NCBI GenBank assembly: GCA_028583605.1 | Contig: CM053328.1 | Span: 6,791,804-6,855,803 of the forward strand | DNA: 64,000 nt | Direction of reading: 5' to 3' | Source of the DNA: Dastarcus helophoroides | Taxonomy: Eukaryota; Arthropoda; Insecta; Coleoptera; Bothrideridae | In this document: positions 57,372-64,000 of the stretch, piece by piece | How positions within the stretch are numbered: position 1 is the first letter of the stretch | How the letters are laid out: each line of letters begins with the position of its first letter | Notes under the pieces: generated by a model | The model's input: the letters and a program-made list of their open reading frames with translations, nothing else | Told to the model about the DNA's origin: nothing | Databases searched by the model: none | Program-made: the position numbers and the translations under genes

Positions 57372-57485
57372 TTGAGTATCTGTCTGAAGATGATAGCTTG
57401 GCTATCGAAACGTGTTGAGCAACCTTTGTTGTGTTTTTTAATCTTTCTTGGTTTCAGGGGACAAGATTTGTATTTCAATTTTTGA
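57372..57485 (+). mobile_element. Foldback element copy 6 (family D), single arm
   Basis: The hammerhead-like segment is followed by GAGCAACCTTTGTTGTG, CTTTCTTGGTTTCAGGGG and ACAAGATTTGTATTTCAATT. Only one arm is present and no target duplication was identified. Confidence 0.7.
57384..57416 (+). ncRNA. Hammerhead-like motif, family D copy 6
   Basis: CUGAAGA (57,384-57,390), one extra U, perfect stem II GAUAGC (57,392-57,397)/GCUAUC (57,401-57,406), GAAA (57,407-57,410), then A-C, GU loop, G-U, and U. Stem I is weak. Confidence 0.45.
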
Positions 57486-58084
57486 AAATATGTCTTTCCT
57501 CGAAAATTTATTTCTTGGTATTCTAATATTTTCTTGATATTACGATTTTTTTTCCTCAAAATTCATCTTTTTTTTTGAAATTTTGATTTTATTACCAAAA
57601 TTATTAACTTTTTTTCCCCCCAAAATTTCTACAAGATGACTAAAAAATTAGACCTTTTTTTTCGACATTGCCATAGTCCGTGGTGGTACAAAGTGGGTCG
57701 CTTGCCTCCTCACTTACGCAGTCAAACGAAAATCTGCGTTGAGCCGACACGATTTTTTTTTCCTCAAAATATCTGCTTTAGTCGAATTTTCCTCAAAATT
57801 TGAACTCGTATGTCGAAATTCGACCTTTTTTTTTAACATAAACGGCGGCAACACTCACGCCATGTTGGGGCAGAGTGGGGCCAATTTTTAAAAGAGAACT
57901 CCTTCCACTCGAATTTCCGAATTTTCTCAAAATTCAGGATTCAGGTTTTATTCTCGAAATTCAATTTCTATTTTCGAAATTTGACATTCTCTGCTAAATT
58001 TTTTCTTTCAAATTAACCTTTTTTCCGAAATGTCGCCATTTTGCTTTTCTGCATTTTCTGAGAATTACGATTTTTTTGAAGTGA

Positions 58085-58120
58085 AAATTCCTTTAGTCGC
58101 GCTAAGCGACCAAAGGTAAG
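58085..58120. other. Hairpin CCTTT-GTCGC / GCGAC-AAAGG
   Basis: An 11-bp imperfect hairpin (one A-C mismatch) with a five-base loop. Function unknown. Confidence 0.6.
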
Positions 58121-58299
58121 GTAAAATTGCATGGAATTGCCATATATGTAATATACTTATATAATATTGCGTTACCAAAAAAGGCGATTTGAACTACTTG
58201 AAATAATAGTCGATTGCTCTACTGCGCACTCCGGACATTTAATAATAATTCTTATAACCTTTCCAACACTCGGATAATCCGGCACCTGCGTGAAAATTT
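58121..58299. other. AT-rich unique spacer with weak tRNA-like text
   Basis: Read on -, GTGCGCAGTAGAGC and GTTCAAATC (58,181-58,237) resemble Pol III A and B boxes of a tRNA-derived SINE, but they are too close together and no cloverleaf forms. Otherwise featureless. Confidence 0.15.
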
Positions 58300-60430
58300 A
58301 AATAAGAAAAATTGAGGGGAGGGCAAAATAAAAATATAAAGAAGAAACATTGGGTGGGTGAATATATGGGGGCATCATGAAAATATATAAAAAAGAAAAA
58401 TGGAGGGAGCAAAATGAAAATATGAAGAAGAAACATTGGGGGTGAAAAATAGGGGCACAATAAAAATACAAAAAAAGAAAAATGGGGGGATAACAATGAG
58501 GGGGCACCGTGAAAATATAAAAAAAGACATTTGCGGGGGGGGGAACAAAATGAAAATATGAAAAAGAAAAATGGAGGCAAAATGAAAATACAATGAAGAA
58601 ACATTGGGGGGGGGGGCTCAATAAGAATACATAAAAAAGAAAAATGGGGGGCATCGTTAACATATAAAAAAGAAAAATTGCGCGGGAGGGAGCAAAATAA
58701 AAATATGATTATAAAAAATTGGGGGGGGGCACAAAAAAATATTTAAAAAAGAAAAATGGGGGGCACAATAAATATACATAAAAAAATGGGGGCACTGTGA
58801 AAATATATAAAAAAGAAAAATTGAGTGGGCAAATGAAAATATGAATAAACATGGGGGGGGATGAAGAATGGAGGGCACAATAAAAATTACATAAAAATGA
58901 AAAATGGGGAGTAACAATAAGAGGGCACCGTGAAAATATAAAAAAAACTGCGGGGGGGGGCAAAATAAAAAAGAAAAATTGGGTGCAAATGAAACTATGA
59001 AAAAGAAACATTGGGGGGCACAATAAAAACCCATAAAGAAAAAAAATGAGGGGTGGCACCGTGAAATTTACAAAAAAGAAAAATTGGGGGAATTAAAATA
59101 TGGGCGAGGCAAGTGAAAATATGATGAAGGAACATTGGGGGGGGAGGCTTAATAAGAATACATAAAAAAGAAAAATGGTGGGCATAAAAAAGAAAAATTG
59201 CGTGGGGGGGAGCAAAATAAAAATAAGACTATAAAAATTGGGGGACCCAAAAAATACTTAAAAAAAGCAAGAATAAGGGGCACAATAAATATACATAAAA
59301 AAGAAAAATGGGGGGCACTGCGAAAATATATAAAAGAAAAATTGGTGGGGCAAATGAAAATATGAAGAATCATTGGGGGGAGGGGGGTGAAGAATGGAGG
59401 ACACAATAAAAATTACATAAAAATGAAAAATGGGGGTAACAATAAGAGGGCACCGTGAAAATATAAAATAGAAAAACTTCGGGGGGAGCGGAATAAAAAT
59501 ATAAAAAAGAACAATTGGGGGGGCAAATGAAACTATGAAAAAGAAACATTGGGAGGCACAATAAAAATACATAAAGAAGAAAAATGGGGGGGGGCACCTC
59601 GAAAATATGCACACAAAAAATTGGGGGAATTAAAAAATGGGCGAAGCAAAATGAAAAAATGAAGAAGAAACATTGGGGATGTGAAAATGGGGGGCACAAT
59701 AGAAATACATTTAAAAAAATGGAAGTGGATAAAAATGAAGGGGTACCGTGAAAATATAAAAAAAATATGAAAAGGAAAAATAAGGGGGCGGGCAAAATGA
59801 AAATAAAAAAATATTAAAAAAATTGCGGGGTGAAAATGGGGGGCACAATAAAAATACATAAAAAAATGGGGGGGGGCACTGTGAAAAAATATAAAAAAGA
59901 AAAATGGGGGCAAAATAAAAATATGGAGAAGAAAAATTAGGGGGTGTAAAATAAGGGCACAATAAAAATACATAAAAAAATGGGACTAGGATAAAAATGA
60001 GGAGGCACCGTGAAAATATAAAGAAAAATTGCGGAGGGGCAATATAAAAAAGAAAAATTGGGGGGGGGCAAAATAAACATATAGAGAAAAGAAACATTGG
60101 GGGTGAAATTGGGGGGCACAATAAAAATACATAAAAAAGAAAAATGGACGAGTTAAAAATGAGGGGGCACAATATAAAAAAGAAAAGTTGCGGGGGGGAG
60201 TGGAAATAGGAAGAAGAAACATTAGGGGGCAAAATAAAAATCCTATAAAAAAGAAAAATGGGAGGGGCACCCTGAAAATATATAAAAAAGGAAAATTGGT
60301 GGGGCAAAATCAAAAAATGGGGATTTCACATTGGGGGGTAAAAATGGGTGGCACAATAAAAATACATAAAAAAGAAAAAATGAGAGGGCATCGTGAAAAT
60401 ACATAAAAAAGAAAAATTAGAGAGGGGATG
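58300..60430 (+). repeat. G-run tandem array (~60-bp basic unit)
   Basis: Alternates A-rich text (AAAATATAAAAAAGAAAAAT) with runs of 3-10 G, dozens of times. Larger units containing GGCACCGTGAAAATATAAA recur near 58,502, 58,923, 59,450, 59,740 and 60,005. Closely spaced runs of four or more G give strong quadruplex potential on +. Frames on - (Phe, Pro, Ile, Cys) are repeat effects. Confidence 0.95.
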
Positions 60431-62267
60431 AAAAGATTTCCCTGAAAAATTCGACTTTTGAAAAAGTTCGACCATTTTTTTTAAGTTTTTATTTTTTTAG
60501 AATTTTTCCTTTCGAAATTTTACAATTCTTCACAAAATTTAAATTTGTCCAAACATGTCAGGTTTTTAAATTTGTTCTGCGAAATTCAATGTATTTTTAA
60601 AATTTGAAGTGCTTTTTTTTAAGAACTTTTGACGAATTCATTTTTTTCTAAATCTCTTTTTTCAGAAGTAAGCTTTTTCGGAAAATTTCAGCGTTTATTT
60701 CGAACGAAATTCATCTATTTATAAATTACAAAATTTGATTTGACTTTGTCTAGGATATATTGACCATTTTTTAAAATTCAATACTTTTCTCGAAACTGGA
60801 AGTTTTATCGACATTCGTTTTTCTGTCAAAATTATTTTACCAATTTTCTCAAAATTCGATTTACCTGAAAATTTGGAGTTTTTTTTTTAAATCGTCTTGT
60901 TCTCGAAATTTCAAAATTTCTTCTCAAAATTTAACTTTCTCTGTAAAATTGCAAATTTTTTATTTTCTTCTTCCCTCAAAAACTTCGACTTTTGAAAAAG
61001 TTGGACAATTTTTTTTTAATTTTTAATTTTTTACAATTTCTCTTTTTGGAATTTTACAATTCTTCACAAAATTTAAATTTCTTTAAACATGTCAGGTTTT
61101 TAAATTTGTTCTGCGAATTTCAATGTATTTTCAAAATTCGAAATGCTTTTTTTTGAGAACTTTTGACGAATTCATTTTTTTCTAAATCTCTATTTTCAGA
61201 AGTAAGCTTTTTTCTGAAAATTTCAACGTTTATTTCGAACGAAATTCATCTATTTTCAAATCTCAAAATTTGATTGAGAAATTTGACTTTGTCTAGGAAG
61301 ATTTTGACCATTTTTTTAAAGTTCAATACTTTTTTCGGAACTGGAAATTTTACCGACATTCGTTTTTCTGTCGGAATTATTTTACCAATTTTCTCAAAAT
61401 TCGATTTATCTGAAAATTTGGAGTTTTTTTTTTTAAATCGTCTTGTTCTCGAAATTTCAAAATTCGTCTGAAAATTTAACTTTCTCTGGAAAATTGGAAA
61501 ATTTCGTTCCAAATTATTTTACCAACTTTCGAAAGTATCAGAAAATTTGCATTTTATTTTAAATCGTTTTGGTCTCGAAATTTCAAGTTTCTTCTCAAAA
61601 TTTAATCTCTGAAAAATTGCAAATTTTTGGTCGAAATTTCGAGCTTTTTTTAAAATTGTGGCCTTTTCCTTGGAATTGAAAAATTTGACTTTTTTCTTCT
61701 TCTCTGAAAAACTTCGACTTTTTTAAAGTTCGACCATTTTTTTAAGCATCCAGTTTATTTTTTTACAATTTCCCTTTTTGATATTTAACAATTTTTCAAA
61801 AAATTCAATCTTGTTTAAAAATTTCAGGTTTTTAATTTATTCTGGGTTTCAATCTATTGTCGAAATTCGATGTTCTTTTTTCTAAAATTTTACTTTTTTT
61901 GAGAACTTCATTCATTTTTTTTTCGATGTCTTCCTTTTTCTCAATTTTTTCAAAATCTCTTTTTCTCAATTTTATCGAAGTATCTTTTTCTCAATTTTTT
62001 CGAAGTATCTTTTTCTCGATTTTTTCCAAGAATCTTTCTCAATTTTTTCGAAGTATCTTTTTCTCGATTTTTTCCAAGAATCTTTCTCAATTTTTTCGAA
62101 GTATCTTTTCCTCAATTTTTTCGAAATCCGTCGCTTTTTTGCAAAATGCGGCTTTTTCTGGAAATTTCAGAACTTTAATATTTGCTGTTTCTCTAAATTT
62201 AGATTTTTTTTTTTCTCACAAGAGTAATTCAACTTTTTTTCACGAAATTCTAGGATGTAGGAAATTT
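60431..62267 (+). repeat. T-polarity repeat with ~535-bp units
   Basis: TTCGACTTTTGAAAAAGTT recurs near 60,450 and 60,985, with a decayed third near 61,715. GACTTTGTCTAGGA recurs near 60,740 and 61,285. No gene seen. Confidence 0.8.
61940..62125 (+). repeat. ~27-bp minisatellite
   Basis: About seven copies of TCTTTTTCTCAATTTTTTCG with AAGTA or CAAGAA variants at the junction. Confidence 0.85.
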
Positions 62268-62406
62268 TCATAACTAATAAACTTTATTAATGATAAAAAC
62301 GCAACAAAATTTTAAAATTCCGGTGTTAGCAAATATTTAACGAAATCCTTGAGGAATTTTTAAATTTGGTTGTGTTTTTATCGTTAATAAAGTTTATTAG
62401 TTATGA
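62268..62406. mobile_element. 139-bp palindromic MITE-like element
   Basis: Inverted arms of about 49 bp (TCATAACTAATAAACTTTAT... and its complement) with only about four mismatches, around a 40-bp centre. No clear target duplication and no coding capacity. Unrelated in sequence to families D and E. Confidence 0.75.
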
Positions 62407-64000
62407 ATATTAAAGAATTCCACGAAGTAAGGGATTGGAAATGTCAATTATTTGTAGGAAATTTACAAATTAAAAAGGACAAATCATGAGAATTTTTTTT
62501 TACAAATTTCGACTCCCCCAATTGGAAAAAGAAAGCATTATAAAATGAGAGTTTAGTTTGGTCGCCCAAAAATCAAGTTAATTAATATATTATGTGAGGT
62601 GTCATTTGAAAGAGTTACTTATAAGGATTCTAAAATATTTTCTTTTATTAGTTTCATTCGAATGGTCTCGAGGAAATAGCTCAAAATCTGCAAGTAATGA
62701 TCGTTTTCTGCCTGCTCTCTTAGGTTTTTAAAGATAAAATTTAGATCTTAATAGGGTTAAGGGGTCATATATTACCAGAAAATTGAAGGCTTTTTTGATA
62801 TTGTAATGGTTGTTATATAAAAAAATATTTTATGTAATATTAGGTGCTTGCTTCCCCAGGTTTTTTGACCCATGTCATATTATTTCTTTTCAAATTAAAA
62901 AACTTCAGTTATACATAAGATATAGTGCAGATCAAACTGCTTTACATTATTTCATAAATATTAAACAACTAAAAAATCGTAAGTGAATATTTACGGAGTT
63001 AGCACAGGTTTTGTGTGCAACACAGTATTTAGGGCAGACTAACCATATTCAGCTGAGGTGCTGGAACCGAACATGAATGACTCGTAAATCATACTAGTCA
63101 TTGACCGATGATCTTTCTTAATAGAAAGCTCTGATTTTCTTAACAAGTTTCACCTAAGGATTAACATTTTTCAGTGCACTTTGTCCCAGCTATGAAACAG
63201 TTCTAAGTTTTTTGGAATGCTAAACATAAACCACTGATGATTACACTCGAGAGTATTGCAGAATACTGTACGAGTGTAATACATGCAGATGTATCCTCAC
63301 CTCTACCAGAAATGTTCATTTCGTTGCACTACGCGAAATTGGTTTGAAATCTTCCGAACTATTTTCAACAAACTCTGTTTTTCTCACGAGGTTACCAACT
63401 GACATAAATTGGGTCAGCTTTTACCCATCAACAAAGCCACCTATGCTCTTACCTGCCAAACGTATTACTGCCATTATGCGTAGACACTGGGGTTGGACCT
63501 TTTTTTCCTTTTGCCAATTTCTCTTTTCTATTCTTATCATTCTATACCTAGTATACACCTGGATTGCTAATGGCTGTTTATTGGGAATAGCAAGCGGCTC
63601 TGACTGTTTTGTATTTGCAGATAGGATATAGTTGCAATTTTAAAGATGAGTTACCAAAGAATAGGTTTATTACAGTTTAATTACCACCGTTACTTTCCAA
63701 TCACTTAATTTGACCAATAGTCATTCTGTAGATGGTCATTGGTGGTCAGGTTTATAAACAGGGGTGTTTGATAAAATTTCAATTCTGTCTGTGATTTAGT
63801 AAGTGTCAGTGGTCGATTCAACCAGTGCTTATGTCTAGGTAAAGTATTTTAAAGCTGAAGATTTTTATTTCATTTAAAAATTTTAAATTATTGACTGACT
63901 ATGGCTCTGAGCTACTGTGGCTTATGATTAAGTCCAATGAAAGTTTACTGAGTTTATTTCAGTATATATTTTCCTCGCCTATTCATGTTCAAAATTGAAT
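62407..64000. other. Unique AT-rich sequence to window end
   Basis: Free of the phrase repeat. A frame on + from about 63,344 to 63,631 lacks an ATG at its beginning but includes a 20-residue hydrophobic stretch that would make a membrane helix. There is no acceptor at its 5' side and no recognised family, so it may be chance. Nothing else identified. Confidence 0.35.

Larger units (their letters stand above)
56880..58110 (+). repeat. T-polarity repeat with G+C-rich cassettes
   Basis: T-phrase sequence containing three related G+C-rich cassettes. The first two, at about 57,228-57,320 and 57,664-57,750, share GACAT, GGTGTGGCAG/GGTGGTACAA, CACTTA, GCAGT and CGAAAAT in order; a shorter third lies at 57,838-57,890. 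A family D element sits between the first two. Confidence 0.65.

Noticed and set aside
58181..58237. tRNA gene or SINE head on -
   Set aside because: Box-like words are too close together and no cloverleaf can be drawn.
58239..60313. Overlapping Phe/Pro/Cys-rich frames on -
   Set aside because: They are translations of the complement of the G-run array.
1..64000. CRISPR arrays, bacterial operons or ribosome-binding sites
   Set aside because: No short identical repeats with unique spacers and no dense coding; the sequence is clearly eukaryotic nuclear DNA.

Overview
This window is a gene-poor, AT-rich stretch of a eukaryotic nuclear genome, probably an invertebrate and most likely an arthropod. 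The reasons are very short candidate introns, the dominance of simple and degenerate tandem repeats, and small foldback elements carrying hammerhead ribozyme motifs of the kind known from Penelope-like elements and animal retrozymes. No recognisable conserved protein family could be read. Most long open frames are by-products of low-complexity repeats. The species cannot be named from the sequence.

Most of the window is a degenerate repeat with an 18-base phrase of the form TTTTTGAAAATTTCGAC. It occurs in long blocks of one polarity. The T-rich form is on + at about 1-4.1, 28.6-32.0 (with a purine-rich gap), 33.2-36.8, 37.8-42.2, 56.9-58.1 and 60.4-62.3 kb. The A-rich complement is on + at about 8.7-11.3, 15.7-23.0, 45.2-47.9, 49.3-52.9 and 53.3-55.7 kb. 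Inside the blocks are higher-order tandem units of about 180, 185, 285, 400, 500, 630 and 1,100 bp and a 15-bp minisatellite. Other arrays are (TTCTC)n at 4.5-6.1 kb, (TTCG)n at 7.8-8.7 kb, a 261-bp satellite with an internal hairpin at 12.5-15.7 kb, a 3-kb pyrimidine tract at 24.1-27.1 kb with a purine-rich counterpart at 29.0-29.9 kb, and a G-run array at 58.3-60.4 kb.

Between the arrays lie islands of ordinary sequence (6.1-7.6, 11.3-12.5, 23.0-24.1, 27.1-28.6, 32.0-33.1, 36.8-37.6, 42.4-45.2, 47.9-49.3, 55.7-56.9 and 62.4-64.0 kb). Several contain CpG-rich, CCAAT-bearing promoter-like stretches. The best gene candidate is at 56,467-56,797: two exons joined by a 115-nt GT-AG intron, 71 codons, with AATAAA 44 bases after the stop. 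Two more exon-like pieces are at 42,813-42,901 and 49,217-49,271.

The most interesting content is a set of small mobile elements. A 423-bp insertion at 52,884-53,306, flanked by a direct repeat of up to 13 bp, carries a complete type I hammerhead core on the minus strand. A second near-complete hammerhead lies at 28,312-28,368 (+) and a decayed one at 44,463-44,494. A separate foldback family has six copies (4.1, 17.5, 37.6, 42.2, 44.9 and 57.4 kb). Three have target-site duplications of 8, 13 and 14 bp, and five carry a hammerhead-like core whose stem II shows a compensated base change. A 90-bp element with a 15-bp duplication interrupts one satellite monomer.
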